Assembly (NCBI GenBank): GCA_050187175.1
Contig: JBFWXS010000014.1
Location: 1 to 64,000, forward strand
DNA length: 64,000 bases
Reading direction: 5' to 3'
Source of the DNA: Zeimonas sp050187175
Lineage (GTDB): Bacteria; Pseudomonadota; Gammaproteobacteria; Burkholderiales; Burkholderiaceae_E
The position numbers were made by a program, and so were the translations under genes. This document shows positions 37,492 through 46,530 of this stretch, one piece after another. Under the pieces are notes generated by a model. That model was not told the DNA's origin. It worked only from the letters and a program-made list of their open reading frames with translations, and searched no databases. Numbering within the stretch: position 1 is the stretch's first letter; each line of letters starts with the position of its first letter.

Positions 37492-39220
37492 GGATAGGGA
37501 TGATAAGCAAGCGCCGGCGACACCTGCCGGCAGCCGGCGCCGGGCTTGCGCCACAATGGCGTATCGACGACTCCCCGATGACCGCATCGTGAATCCCGCC
37601 CGGCGCCTGGCTCACTGGTTCGACCGAACGATCCTCTCCCTGGGCCGCGACATGCGGCTGTCGTATCTGCCGCCGCTGATGGTCTACATGGCGGCCGGCA
37701 TCTCGGGGCTGACCTCCATCGTCGGCACCTTCTTCGTCAAGGACTACCTGGGGCTGTCGGCCGAGTTCCTTGCCGCGCTCGCGTTCTGGGCCGGCCTGCC
37801 GTGGGCGCTGAAGATGCCGCTGGGCCACGTAGTGGACCTGATCTGGCGGCGCAAGGCGCTGCTCGTCTACGTGGGCGCTTCGCTGATCGCGGTCAGTCTG
37901 CTGATCATGGTCGGCCTGCTGTCCGACCCCGCCTCGATGCGTACCGTGATGAGCGCCGAGAGCTGGTTCGTGCTGGCGGTGCTGCTGGCGCCGGTTGGCT
38001 ACGTGACGCAGGACGTTGTGGCCGACGCGATGACGGTCGAGGCCGTGCCCACGCACGACGAGCAGGGAGTGCGCTTGTCCGACGAGCGCCGCCGCACCAT
38101 GCACACCACGATGCAGACGCTGGGCCGCGTGGCGATCATCGGCGGCGGCGTGCTGGTGGCGATGCTGAACGTAGCGCTGCTCGGTGGCGTGCAAACGCTG
38201 CCGGAGAGCGAGCGCCTGGCGGTGTACGTCCTGATCTACAAGCTGGCGCTGGCGATCCCGGTGATCTCGGTCGGCGGCGTCGTGTTCGCCAGCTGGCTGC
38301 GCCGCCGTGAACGGCAGCGGCTGCATCGCGAAGGCGTGCCGGGGGCGGAGATCGATGCGCGGCTGACCGTTCATGCCGAGCGTCCGCCGGTCAACTTCTG
38401 GATCCTCGGCGGCGGGCTGGCCTTCGCGGCGATCTCGATCGCGGTCGGCACCGGCGGCGTGCCGCGCGCCGAGGAGCTGATCTTCGTGCTGTCGATGAGC
38501 ATCGTCGGCGTGCTGATGTGGCGGCTGCTCAGGGAGCTCGAACCGCAGGCCCGTGCCACGCTGCTCGGCACGGCGATCGTCATCTTCGTGTTTCGCGCGC
38601 TGCCGCTGCCGGGCGCCGGCCAGACTTGGTGGCTGATCGACGTTCTGGGTTTCGACCAGCAGTTTCTGTCGTTGCTCGAGATGATAGCCAGCATCCTCAC
38701 GCTGGTCGGACTGTTCGTGTTCCGCCGCTTCATGGCCGAGCGTTCAATCTATTACGTGGTGGGCGTGCTGACCGTGGCCGGCGCGCTGCTCAGCGCGCCT
38801 ATCGTCGGCATGTACTACGGGCTGCACGTATGGACTGCCGCGCACACCGGCGGCATCATCGATGCGCGCTTCATCGCGATCGCCAATACCGCGCTCGAAT
38901 CGCCGCTGGGGCAGATCGCGATGGTGCCCATGCTGGCGTGGATCGCCAACTCGGCGCCTGACAAGCTCAAGGCGACGTACTTCGCCGTGATGGCCTCGTT
39001 CACCAACCTGGCCTTGTCCGCGTCGCAGCTGGGCACCAAATATCTGAATCAGCTGTTCAGCGTCACGCGCGAGGTCCGCGATCCGGTCACGCGAGCGGTG
39101 CAGATACCGGCCGACTACAGCCAGCTCGGCGATCTGATGCTGAGCTCGGTGGCGATCGGGCTGCTGGCGCCGTTGATCGCCATTGCTGTGGTGCGGGCGG
39201 CCCGGCTGCGAAGTGCCTGA
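37490..39220 (+). CDS. MFS/BT1-like polytopic transporter
   Basis: A 576-residue membrane protein with about 12-14 hydrophobic segments. The N-terminal half has YMAAGISGLTSIVGTFFVKDYLGLS and WAGLPWALKMPLGHVVDLIWRRKALL, resembling the folate/biopterin (BT1) transporter pattern in which a Pro-Trp-Lys motif precedes a Gly-x-x-x-Asp loop. The start is uncertain: 37490 gives an overlap with the mnmC start and no Shine-Dalgarno; 37556 (Met-23) is also possible, and the conserved part begins near Met-54. The substrate is unknown, and the BT1 assignment is an inference from motifs. Convergent with no gene; a palindromic element follows. Confidence 0.78.
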   Translation: MDRDDKQAPATPAGSRRRACATMAYRRLPDDRIVNPARRLAHWFDRTILSLGRDMRLSYLPPLMVYMAAGISGLTSIVGTFFVKDYLGLSAEFLAALAFWAGLPWALKMPLGHVVDLIWRRKALLVYVGASLIAVSLLIMVGLLSDPASMRTVMSAESWFVLAVLLAPVGYVTQDVVADAMTVEAVPTHDEQGVRLSDERRRTMHTTMQTLGRVAIIGGGVLVAMLNVALLGGVQTLPESERLAVYVLIYKLALAIPVISVGGVVFASWLRRRERQRLHREGVPGAEIDARLTVHAERPPVNFWILGGGLAFAAISIAVGTGGVPRAEELIFVLSMSIVGVLMWRLLRELEPQARATLLGTAIVIFVFRALPLPGAGQTWWLIDVLGFDQQFLSLLEMIASILTLVGLFVFRRFMAERSIYYVVGVLTVAGALLSAPIVGMYYGLHVWTAAHTGGIIDARFIAIANTALESPLGQIAMVPMLAWIANSAPDKLKATYFAVMASFTNLALSASQLGTKYLNQLFSVTREVRDPVTRAVQIPADYSQLGDLMLSSVAIGLLAPLIAIAVVRAARLRSA

Positions 39221-39231
39221 GATTGGGGCGG

Positions 39232-39469
39232 GGGAGCGGCAGGCGCGGGTTGGCGGCTGGGATGATGCGGCGGTCGGCCCTTTGGGCCGACTTCCCTGTG
39301 CTGCTCGTCTTGGGGCTGGCGCGGCATGACTCACTACGCTCCCCTTCGGGGAGCTTCGTTCAAACAGATGCCGCGATACAGAAGACGATGCGCGCTGCGC
39401 GCGCCGCCCCAAGACTGCGCTGCTCGGCGCCGCATACATCCCAGCCGCCAACCCGCGCCTGCCGCTCCC
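39232..39469. repeat. Non-coding ~238-bp imperfect palindrome with perfect 33-bp terminal arms
   Basis: The segment 39232-39264 is exactly the reverse complement of 39437-39469. Inside are further paired blocks (ATGCGGCG, GTCTTGGGGC, GCGGCAT, GCTCCCC) and two local hairpins: GTCGGCCC-TTT-GGGCCGAC and GCTCCCC-TTCG-GGGGAGC. It fills the 480-base region between the transporter and the lipoprotein gene, which otherwise holds no gene; frames crossing it have no domain features. It looks like a dispersed MITE or REP-like element or a strongly structured transcript. No target-site duplication was seen. Confidence 0.85.
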
Positions 39470-39702
39470 TGCAACGCTGGTTGCATGCCAGGAAAACAAA
39501 GTGGCGATGGCGGCGGGCAATGATGTCCGCTTCTAGAGCGTATGAAGTTGGGCATGAGCTGGTGCGTAAGTTCGCACGGAGATTGAATGCGCTTGCTCGC
39601 CCGAAACAAAACTAAACAATTCGATACGGCTCAGAGAAGACCGCCCCCCGTCCACCCGGCACCATGACGCTCATGTCCCACTCACTGAACGAGGAACCCG
39701 TC

Positions 39703-40188
39703 ATGAAACCCTGGATCAAACGCACGCTGCTCGGCGCCATCGGTGTGACCGTGCTGGCCGGCGGACTGGCCGCCTGCGGGGCGCGTGGCTACCACGGCAA
39801 CTGGAGTCCCGAACGCGTCGCCGAGATGCGCGCCAAGGCCGTCGAGCGCGTGGGCCGCAAGCTGGAGCTGAACGAGGTGCAGAAGCAGAAGCTCGATCGG
39901 CTGTCGCAGGAGCTGATTGCGCTGCGCAGCGCGGTTCGAGGGCAGGGCGCAGGCCCGCGCGAGGATTTCGCCGCGCTGATCGGTGGCGAGCGCTTCGATC
40001 GGGCCGGCGCGGAGGCGCTGCTCCAGCAGAAGAGCCGGGTGATGCAGGACGGCGCACCGAAGGTGATTGCCGCGGCTGCCGACTTCTTCGACGCGCTCGA
40101 CGCTGCGCAGCAGCAGCAGATCCGCGACTGGCTGCAGCGGCGCGGCGGACGCGGAGGTCCCGGCGCTGCCGGGCGCCACGCCGGATGA
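39703..40188 (+). CDS. Spy/CpxP-like periplasmic lipoprotein
   Basis: A 161-residue protein. The N-terminus MKPWIKRTLLGAIGVTVLAGGLAACG is a lipoprotein signal with lipobox LAAC. The mature helical part has LELNEVQKQKLDRLSQEL, similar to the LTxxQ motif region of Spy/CpxP chaperones, and ends in a Gly/Arg-rich tail. Spy/CpxP proteins restrain two-component stress sensors or act as periplasmic chaperones; here a response regulator and kinase follow directly, which supports a sensor-accessory role. The start at 39703 has GAGGAA upstream; the frame before it is unsupported. Confidence 0.85.
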   Translation: MKPWIKRTLLGAIGVTVLAGGLAACGARGYHGNWSPERVAEMRAKAVERVGRKLELNEVQKQKLDRLSQELIALRSAVRGQGAGPREDFAALIGGERFDRAGAEALLQQKSRVMQDGAPKVIAAAADFFDALDAAQQQQIRDWLQRRGGRGGPGAAGRHAG

Positions 40189-40222
40189 CGCGGCGTGCGT
40201 CGCTGCGCGACAATGGCGGGCC

Positions 40223-41116
40223 ATGCCACGCATCCTGCTGATCGACGACGACGCGCAGCTCGGGCCGCCGCTGGCGGCCTATTTCGAGCGCTTCGGCCTG
40301 AGCCTGGCACAGGCCACGCGACCCGGCGATGGCCTGCGCCGGCTGCGCGACGAGGGCTTCGACGCTGCCATCCTGGACGTCATGCTGCCTGAGATGGACG
40401 GCTTCGAGCTGTGCCGGACGCTGCGCCGGGAGACGGACATTCCCATCATCATGCTCACGGCGCGCGGCGAGCTGACCGATCGCGTCGTCGGGCTCGAACT
40501 GGGCGCCGACGACTATCTGCCGAAGCCGTTCGAGCCGCGCGAGCTGGTGGCTCGCGTGCAGACCGTGCTGCGCCGGCATCTGTCGTCGCAAGCCGCATTG
40601 GCTCGTGCGGCGGCCTCGGCACCGCGAAACGGGCCTGCCTTCACTGGCGTGGCGGCTACCGCCACCGCTGGGGCCGTAATCGGCGCCGCCCAAACCGCAG
40701 CCACTGCCGCGGCCCAAACCGCAGCGCCTGCCGCCGCCCCGACCCCAGCCGCAGGCGCAGCCACGGCCGCGGCGCTAAGCACTGCTCCCACCCCTGCAGC
40801 CGCCGCCGTGCCGCAGCCGCTGCACTTCGATGGCCTGACGATTGATCCCATTCGCCGCAGCGTTCACCGCGGCGAGGCAGCGATCGAGCTGACCGGCGGC
40901 GAGTACGAGCTGCTGCATTTGCTGGCCAGCGAGCCGGGCCGCGTGTTCAGCCGCGACGACATCCTGAACCGGCTGCGCGGTCACGATGCCGAGCTGTACA
41001 CGCGTGCGGTCGACATCGTCGTCAGCCGGCTGCGCAAGAAACTCGAGCCGCTGGACTGCATCAAGACCTTGCGCGGGGTCGGCTACTCGCTGGCGCTGCC
41101 GCGCCGGCCGGGCTGA
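40223..41116 (+). CDS. OmpR-family response regulator with an unusually long Ala/Thr/Pro linker
   Basis: A 297-residue regulator. The receiver (1-118) has DDD at 8-10, phospho-acceptor Asp-52 in LDVMLPEMDG and Lys-101. The winged-helix DNA-binding domain (about 200-295) has ELTGGEYELLHLLASEPGRVFSRDDIL and RAVDIVVSRLRKKLE, as in CpxR/OmpR. Residues 122-198 form a low-complexity Ala/Thr/Pro linker far longer than the usual few residues. The start at 40223 aligns with MPRILLIDDD. It stands 34 bases after the Spy-like gene and 7 bases before its kinase, indicating an operon that probably responds to envelope stress. Confidence 0.93.
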   Translation: MPRILLIDDDAQLGPPLAAYFERFGLSLAQATRPGDGLRRLRDEGFDAAILDVMLPEMDGFELCRTLRRETDIPIIMLTARGELTDRVVGLELGADDYLPKPFEPRELVARVQTVLRRHLSSQAALARAAASAPRNGPAFTGVAATATAGAVIGAAQTAATAAAQTAAPAAAPTPAAGAATAAALSTAPTPAAAAVPQPLHFDGLTIDPIRRSVHRGEAAIELTGGEYELLHLLASEPGRVFSRDDILNRLRGHDAELYTRAVDIVVSRLRKKLEPLDCIKTLRGVGYSLALPRRPG

Positions 41117-41123
41117 GTAAAGG

Positions 41124-42530
41124 ATGAGCAGCCGGCAGAGCGCATCGATGCCCGCGACCGGCGGCGAGCGCCGGACGCCGTGGCATCGCCGCCTGTGGCG
41201 GACCTGGGCGTATTCAGTGCAGTTGCGGCTGGTGCTCGTCTTTCTTTTCCTGGCGCTGGGCGTGAGCTTCATTTTCGTCAGCGGCGCAGGGCGCGCCTTT
41301 TCGGTGGGCTGGCGCGAGGCCGCGCGTCCCTTGCTGAGCGACTACGTGGATCGCCTGAGTGCAGAGGTCGCGCCGCCCGGCGGGCCGCCCGACGTGGAGC
41401 GCGCGCGCGCGCTGGTGCAGCGGCTGCCGATCACGGTGCATATCGACGGTCCGGTGGTCCGCTGGGCTTCCGACGCCACTCGCCGCACCGACGGATTCGA
41501 TCGCTCCACGGCCGGGAACCGCGGTGAGGGCGGCAACCGAGGTGATCTGCTGCGCCGTCGCACCGATGACGGCCACGTGATCGAATTCGGCCTTGCCGAG
41601 CTCGCCCTCGAGCGCCGGCCGCGACTTGCCGGCTATGCGCTGGCCGGCCTGCTGCTGCTCACGCTTGCCGCCTTTCTGGCAGTGCGGCGGCTGCTGCGGC
41701 CGCTGGCTGACATCCGCGACGGCGCCGGGCGCTTCGGTGCGGGAGCCTTCGATCAACCGATTCCGGTACGACGGCCGGCCCGGCCCGACGAGCTCGGTCA
41801 CCTGGCGGCCGCGATCAACGGCATGGCTGCCGATCTGCGCGAGATGCTCGATGCCAAGCGCGCCTTGCTGCTGGCCATCAGCCACGAGCTGCGCAGCCCA
41901 TTGACGCGTGCACGGCTCAACGTCGAGCTGCTGCCCGACAGCACCGAGCTGCAGCCGCAGCGCGAGGCGCTGCTGCGCGATTTGCGCGAGATGACGCAGC
42001 TGATCGGCGATCTGCTGGAAAGCGAGCGCCTATCCGTCCGCCACGCCCCCTTGCAGCGCGAGCCGGTGCGGCTCGATGAACTGGCGCGCGAACTGATCGC
42101 CGATCTGCAGACACGATACGGAGAAGCCGCGCCGGTCACGCTGCGAATCGACGGCGAGCTGCCCACGCTGTCGCTCGACGCGGCGCGCATCCGCTTGATG
42201 CTGCGCAATCTGCTGGACAACGCGCTGCGCCATGGCGGCGCGCCCCCAGGGGCGCCGCAACGGCAGGCGCCGGAACTGCTTCTGCGCCCCGACGCAGGGC
42301 AGGGGGTGATCATCGAGGTCCGCGATTTCGGTCCCGGCGTGCCTGAGGAGCAGCTGGCACGGCTGGCGCAGGCCTTCTATCGCCCCGACAGCGCGCGCAG
42401 CCGTGACGCCGGGGGCGTCGGCCTCGGGCTGTATCTGTGCCGCCTGGTGGCACAGGCGCACGGTGGTCAACTGTCGCTGCGCAATGCCCGCCCGGGCCTC
42501 GCCGTGCAGGTGAGCCTGCCGGCCGGATGA
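41124..42530 (+). CDS. Two-component sensor histidine kinase (CpxA/EnvZ type)
   Basis: A 468-residue membrane kinase. Two transmembrane helices (about 34-54 and 170-187) bracket a small periplasmic domain, followed by a HAMP segment. The H-box is LLLAISHELRSPLTRARLN (His-254), N-box LLDNALRH, G1 DFGPGVPEEQ and G2 GGVGLGLYLCRLV. It should phosphorylate the regulator encoded just upstream. The periplasmic domain contains a Gly/Asn/Arg-rich stretch but no recognised ligand fold. It may be restrained by the Spy-like lipoprotein of the same operon. Confidence 0.94.
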   Translation: MSSRQSASMPATGGERRTPWHRRLWRTWAYSVQLRLVLVFLFLALGVSFIFVSGAGRAFSVGWREAARPLLSDYVDRLSAEVAPPGGPPDVERARALVQRLPITVHIDGPVVRWASDATRRTDGFDRSTAGNRGEGGNRGDLLRRRTDDGHVIEFGLAELALERRPRLAGYALAGLLLLTLAAFLAVRRLLRPLADIRDGAGRFGAGAFDQPIPVRRPARPDELGHLAAAINGMAADLREMLDAKRALLLAISHELRSPLTRARLNVELLPDSTELQPQREALLRDLREMTQLIGDLLESERLSVRHAPLQREPVRLDELARELIADLQTRYGEAAPVTLRIDGELPTLSLDAARIRLMLRNLLDNALRHGGAPPGAPQRQAPELLLRPDAGQGVIIEVRDFGPGVPEEQLARLAQAFYRPDSARSRDAGGVGLGLYLCRLVAQAHGGQLSLRNARPGLAVQVSLPAG

Positions 42531-42589
42531 ACCTGCTGCCGCCATGCGCGGGCGGGAGCCGGGTTCCGGTCGCACACTAGAATCGACGG

Positions 42590-43924
42590 ATGTCCGTTGC
42601 CCGGCCTCCCAGGCCCTATTTCCGTGCGCTGCTGCTGCTGGCGCTGTCCGTCGCGGCTCATCTGCTGCTGCTGCGCGCCGCATGGCGCAGCGTTCCGCCG
42701 CCGCCGGCACCGCCTGCGCCGCCAGTGCTGACGGTGATGCTGGACCCGGCGCCCGCTGCCTCGGTCGAGCCCGTACCTGAGCCGGCAGCGCCGCCGCGCA
42801 CGGTCAAGCCGAGCCGGCCGTCGCCGGCGCCGCGACCGCAAAGGCGGGCCGACGCTGCCGCGCAGGCGTCCGCTAACGCTTCTGCCAAGCTGGCCGTTCC
42901 GGCGGAACCGCTCCCCGATCCGTCGCCGGTGACGCTGCCGCCCCCGACACCGCCGGCATCGACACCGCCGGCATCGACACTGCCGACGCCGCCGACACCG
43001 GCACCGACACCGGATAGCCCGGCGCTCGAGCCTCCGGTTGAACTGCCGGACCATAGCGATGGCAGTGCCCCGATAGCGACGGAACCTCAGTCCGGTGCCG
43101 CCGATCGCGGCAACGCGGCTGATCGCAGCGATGCCACCGACCGCGAGCGGCCCGCGCAGCCCGCTGCGCCGACGCCGACCGCCTCCGAGCCGCGCCCCCC
43201 GCCCGCGGCTGCGGGCGCAGGCGGCGCGAACGCCGCGGACGCCGAATCGACGAATCTGCTGCGGGCCATGAAAGCCGCTCCACAGTCCGGCGGTGTTCGC
43301 TACCGGATCTACTACGGCGACCAGTCCGAGAACAACCAGGTGGCGGAAGTCGACTATCTGTTCGAGCTGCGCGAGGGCAGCTACCGCCTGTACACCGAGG
43401 GCCGCGCCAGCGGCCTGATGGCGTGGTTCTATCGCGGCGCACTGGTGCAGCTGAGCAGCGGCACGCTGGGCGCGCAGGGGCTGACGACGCAGCGCTACCT
43501 GGAAAAGCGCGGCGAGCGCGCTCTGCGCGAAACGAGTGTCGACGCGCGTTCGGGCGAGATCGTCTTCGATGCCGGCGCTCGCGCGTCGGCGCCGCCGGGG
43601 CTGCAGGACAGGCTGTCGGTGCTGGTGCAACTGTCGCTGCTGCTGCAGGCGCAGCCCGAGCGCTTCGCCGCCGGCGCGTCGATCGCGCTGCCGATGCTGG
43701 GCAGCTCCAGCATCGACGCCACGCCGTGGCGGGTGCTGGGCGACGAGACCGTCGCGACCCCTGTCGGAGCGGTGCCGGCGGTGCGCCTGTCGCGCCGCAG
43801 CGCCGATCCGCGCGATCCCGTCGTCGACGTCTGGCTGGCCCGTGACGGGCGGCTGTTTCCGGTGCGTCTGCTGGCCGTCGACCCGAGCGGTCGAGTGCTC
43901 GATCAGGTGGTTTCCGCCCGCTGA
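42590..43924 (+). CDS. DUF3108 protein with a TonB-like proline-rich N-terminal half
   Basis: A 444-residue protein. One membrane anchor (about 11-30), then a Pro/Ala-rich extended region (about 35-215, with repeated ASTPPAST-like and PTPA units) that could span the periplasm. The C-terminal domain (about 225-444) begins VRYRIYYGDQSENNQVAEVDYLFELREGSYRLYTEGRASGLMAWFY and fits DUF3108, a family of unknown function found near cell-envelope genes in betaproteobacteria. It follows the kinase gene after 59 bases and may share its transcript. Confidence 0.85.
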   Translation: MSVARPPRPYFRALLLLALSVAAHLLLLRAAWRSVPPPPAPPAPPVLTVMLDPAPAASVEPVPEPAAPPRTVKPSRPSPAPRPQRRADAAAQASANASAKLAVPAEPLPDPSPVTLPPPTPPASTPPASTLPTPPTPAPTPDSPALEPPVELPDHSDGSAPIATEPQSGAADRGNAADRSDATDRERPAQPAAPTPTASEPRPPPAAAGAGGANAADAESTNLLRAMKAAPQSGGVRYRIYYGDQSENNQVAEVDYLFELREGSYRLYTEGRASGLMAWFYRGALVQLSSGTLGAQGLTTQRYLEKRGERALRETSVDARSGEIVFDAGARASAPPGLQDRLSVLVQLSLLLQAQPERFAAGASIALPMLGSSSIDATPWRVLGDETVATPVGAVPAVRLSRRSADPRDPVVDVWLARDGRLFPVRLLAVDPSGRVLDQVVSAR

Positions 43925-43966
43925 GAGCGCGGTGACCGGTGCCGGCATCTCCGGTATGCTGGGCGC

Positions 43967-45298
43967 ATGACACACATCCTGCATCGCACCCTGAACCGGT
44001 CTTTGCCGGTAGCCGTCGGCGGCAGCGGCGTCAGCCTGATCGACGTGGACGGCAAGCACTATATCGACGCCAGCGGCGGAGCGGCGGTCTCGTGCCTGGG
44101 GCATGGCCATCCGGATGTGATCGCGGCCATGCACGCGCAGATCGATCGCCTGCCTTACGCGCACACGAGTTTCTTCACCAGCGAAGTCGCCGAGGCGCTG
44201 GCCGATACGCTGGTGGCGACGGCGCCGGCCGGCACCAGCCACGTCTACTTCGTGTCCGGCGGCTCCGAGGCGGTGGAAGCGGCGCTGAAGATGGCGCGCC
44301 AGTACTTCGTCGAGATCGGTCAGCCGCAGCGTCAGCACTTCATCGCACGGCGCCAGAGCTATCACGGCAATACGCTGGGCGCGCTGGCCGTCGGCGGCAA
44401 CGAATGGCGCCGCGCGCAGTTCGCGCCGCTGCTGATCGACGTGGCGCACGTCTCGCCGTGCTACGAGTACCGCGACCGCGCCGCCGACGAAACGCCGCAG
44501 CAGTACGGCCAGCGTCTCGTGGCGGAACTCGCCGCCGAGATCGAGCGGCTGGGCCCCGACCGGGTCATCGCCTTCATTGCCGAGACGGTGGTCGGCGCAA
44601 CCGCCGGTGCACTGGTGCCGGTGCCGGGCTATCTGCGCGGCGTGCGGGAACTGTGCGACCGGCACGGCATTCTGCTGATCCTCGACGAAGTCATGTGCGG
44701 TATGGGTCGCACCGGCACGCTGCATGCGTGCGAGCAGGAAGGTGTGGTGCCGGATCTGATGACGATCGCCAAGGGACTGGGCGGCGGCTATCAGCCGATC
44801 GGCGCGGTGCTCGCGCAGCGCCGCATCGTCGACGCGTTCTCGCGCGGCAGCGGCTTCTTCCAGCACGGCCATACCTATCTCGGCCATCCGGTGGCCTGCG
44901 CCGCGGCGCTTGCCGTGCAGAAGGTCATTGCACGCGACGGCTTGCTGGCGCGCTGCCGCGATGCCGGCCAGCAGCTGGCCCAGGCGCTGCACCGGCGTTT
45001 CGATGCGCATCCGCACGTCGGCGACATCCGCGGCCGCGGCCTGTTCATGGCGATCGAGCTGGTGCGCTCGCGCGACGACAAAGGCTGCTTCGATCCGGCG
45101 CTGAAACTGCATGCGCGCATCAAGCAGCAGGCCATGGCGCGCGGTCTGCTCGTCTACCCGATGGGGGGAACGCTGGACGGACTGCACGGCGACCACGTAC
45201 TGCTGGCGCCGCCGTTCATCATCGCTGCCGACGAACTCGAACAGGTCGTCGAACGGCTCGGCGCGGCGGTCGACGCGGCAATCTCGTCGACGCGCTGA
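43967..45298 (+). CDS. Class III pyridoxal-phosphate aminotransferase
   Basis: A 443-residue enzyme of the aspartate aminotransferase family class III. It has YIDASGGAAVSCLGHGHP, SGGSEAVEAALKMARQYF, SYHGNTLGAL, ILDEVMCGMGRTG and TIAKGLGGGYQPIGAVL with the Schiff-base Lys-269. The substrate is not set by sequence; related enzymes handle omega-amino acids or diamines. The TAXI-TRAP genes downstream have their own promoter, so any link in substrate is only suggestive. Confidence 0.9.
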   Translation: MTHILHRTLNRSLPVAVGGSGVSLIDVDGKHYIDASGGAAVSCLGHGHPDVIAAMHAQIDRLPYAHTSFFTSEVAEALADTLVATAPAGTSHVYFVSGGSEAVEAALKMARQYFVEIGQPQRQHFIARRQSYHGNTLGALAVGGNEWRRAQFAPLLIDVAHVSPCYEYRDRAADETPQQYGQRLVAELAAEIERLGPDRVIAFIAETVVGATAGALVPVPGYLRGVRELCDRHGILLILDEVMCGMGRTGTLHACEQEGVVPDLMTIAKGLGGGYQPIGAVLAQRRIVDAFSRGSGFFQHGHTYLGHPVACAAALAVQKVIARDGLLARCRDAGQQLAQALHRRFDAHPHVGDIRGRGLFMAIELVRSRDDKGCFDPALKLHARIKQQAMARGLLVYPMGGTLDGLHGDHVLLAPPFIIAADELEQVVERLGAAVDAAISSTR

Positions 45299-45380
45299 AC
45301 CGTGCGCCGTCCGCGCGAACGGCCGGCCGGCGCGCCCCGCGTATGACGCGAACGCTGCATTGCTCAGGGACGATACCGAC

Positions 45381-45408
45381 TTGCTTCAACAGGGCGGATC
45401 GGGATAAT
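45381..45408 (+). promoter_or_regulatory. Candidate sigma-70 promoter of the TAXI receptor gene
   Basis: TTGCTT (45381-45386) and GATAAT (45403-45408) are separated by 16 bases, close to the consensus. The predicted start lies about 30 bases before the ATG at 45446. Confidence 0.65.
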
Positions 45409-45445
45409 GCAGACGATCAGAAACCTTACACATGGAGTCGAATCG

Positions 45446-46423
45446 ATGAAACCTCTGTCCAAGATCGCCGGCGTCGCCGCAGCCATGGGCGTGGCGGCCG
45501 CGGCGTCGTTTTCAGCGCCGGTGGCTGCGCAACAGAAGTTCATCACGATCGGCACCGGCGGCGTGACGGGCGTCTACTACGCCGCCGGCGGCGCAATCTG
45601 CCGATTGGTGAACAAGGATCGGGCCAAGCACGGCATCCGCTGCTCGGTCGAGTCGACGGGCGGCTCGGTGTTCAATGTGAACACGATCAAGGCAGGCGAG
45701 CTCGACATGGGCTTTGCGCAATCCGATGTCCAGTTCAATGGACTCAAGGGCGTGGGCCAGTTCAAGGAGCCGTACGGCGATCTGCGCGCCGTGTTCTCGG
45801 TCCATCCGGAACCGTTCACGGTCGTCGCGCGCAAGGAAGCGAACATCAAGGCCTTCACCGACTTCAAGGGCAAGCGCTTCAATGTGGGCAACCCCGGCTC
45901 CGGCACGCGCGCCTCGATGGAAGAGCTGCTCGGCGCGATGGGCTGGAAGATGGGCGACTTCGGCCTGGCCGCCGAGCTGAAGGCCGACGAGCACGGTCCC
46001 GCGCTGTGCGACGGCAAGATCGACGGCTTCTTCTATGCGGTCGGGCATCCGTCGGCGAACATCCAGGATCCGACCACCTCGTGCGGCGCGCGGCTGGTTT
46101 CGCTGACCGGCCCGGCCGTCGACAAGCTGCTCGCCGACAAGCCGTACTACGCGAAGGCGACGATTCCCGCCGGGCTGTATCCGAACAACCCGCAGGCCAC
46201 CGAAACCTACGGCGTGCTGGCCACCGTCGTGGCCTCGAGCAAGGTGCCGGCCGATACCGTCTATCAGACCGTGAAAGCAGTGTTCGACAACTTCGACGAG
46301 TTCAAGAAGCTGCATCCGGCGCTGGCCAGCCTGACGCCGCAGAGCATGGTCAAGGACGGCCTGTCGGCGCCGCTGCATGAGGGAGCGCTGCGCTACTACC
46401 GCGAGAAGGGCTGGGTGAAGTAA
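45446..46423 (+). CDS. TAXI-family TRAP transporter solute receptor
   Basis: A 325-residue protein. Sec signal peptide MKPLSKIAGVAAAMGVAAAASFSAPVAAQ, then FITIGTGGVTGVYYAAGGAICRLVN, the N-terminal TAXI signature, with STGGSVFNVNTIKAGELDMGFAQSD and a Cys-containing DPTTSCGARLV segment further on. TAXI receptors deliver ligands such as organic acids to fused TRAP permeases. I chose the ATG at 45446 because it begins the signal peptide and follows GGAG; the frame runs 13 codons further upstream without support. The permease lies downstream after a terminator. Confidence 0.95.
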   Translation: MKPLSKIAGVAAAMGVAAAASFSAPVAAQQKFITIGTGGVTGVYYAAGGAICRLVNKDRAKHGIRCSVESTGGSVFNVNTIKAGELDMGFAQSDVQFNGLKGVGQFKEPYGDLRAVFSVHPEPFTVVARKEANIKAFTDFKGKRFNVGNPGSGTRASMEELLGAMGWKMGDFGLAAELKADEHGPALCDGKIDGFFYAVGHPSANIQDPTTSCGARLVSLTGPAVDKLLADKPYYAKATIPAGLYPNNPQATETYGVLATVVASSKVPADTVYQTVKAVFDNFDEFKKLHPALASLTPQSMVKDGLSAPLHEGALRYYREKGWVK

Positions 46424-46443
46424 GCGCAATGACTTGAGCGTCG

Positions 46444-46472
46444 GCAAAAGCGGGCTCCGAGCCCGCTTTTGC
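46444..46472 (+). terminator. Rho-independent-like hairpin between receptor and permease
   Basis: A perfect 13-bp stem (GCAAAAGCGGGCT pairs with AGCCCGCTTTTGC) with a 3-base loop, 20 bases after the receptor stop. The stem ends in the TTTT run, followed by GCTTTA. It would partially stop transcription, giving more receptor than permease. Confidence 0.8.
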
Positions 46473-46530
46473 TTTACGCGCCGGCCGCCGGTGGCCCTGG
46501 ATCCGCGATCCCTCGCATGGGAGTTCCTGA

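Noticed and set aside
39223..39615. 130-codon plus-strand frame between the transporter and lipoprotein genes
   Set aside because: It crosses the palindromic element and has no domain, signal or ribosome-binding site support.
42467..45196. 909-codon open frame antisense to the DUF3108 and aminotransferase genes
   Set aside because: Spans two real genes and their junction, with biased composition and no motifs; a shadow.
43939..46380. 813-codon plus-strand frame over the aminotransferase and TAXI receptor
   Set aside because: Out-of-frame shadow crossing two real genes.
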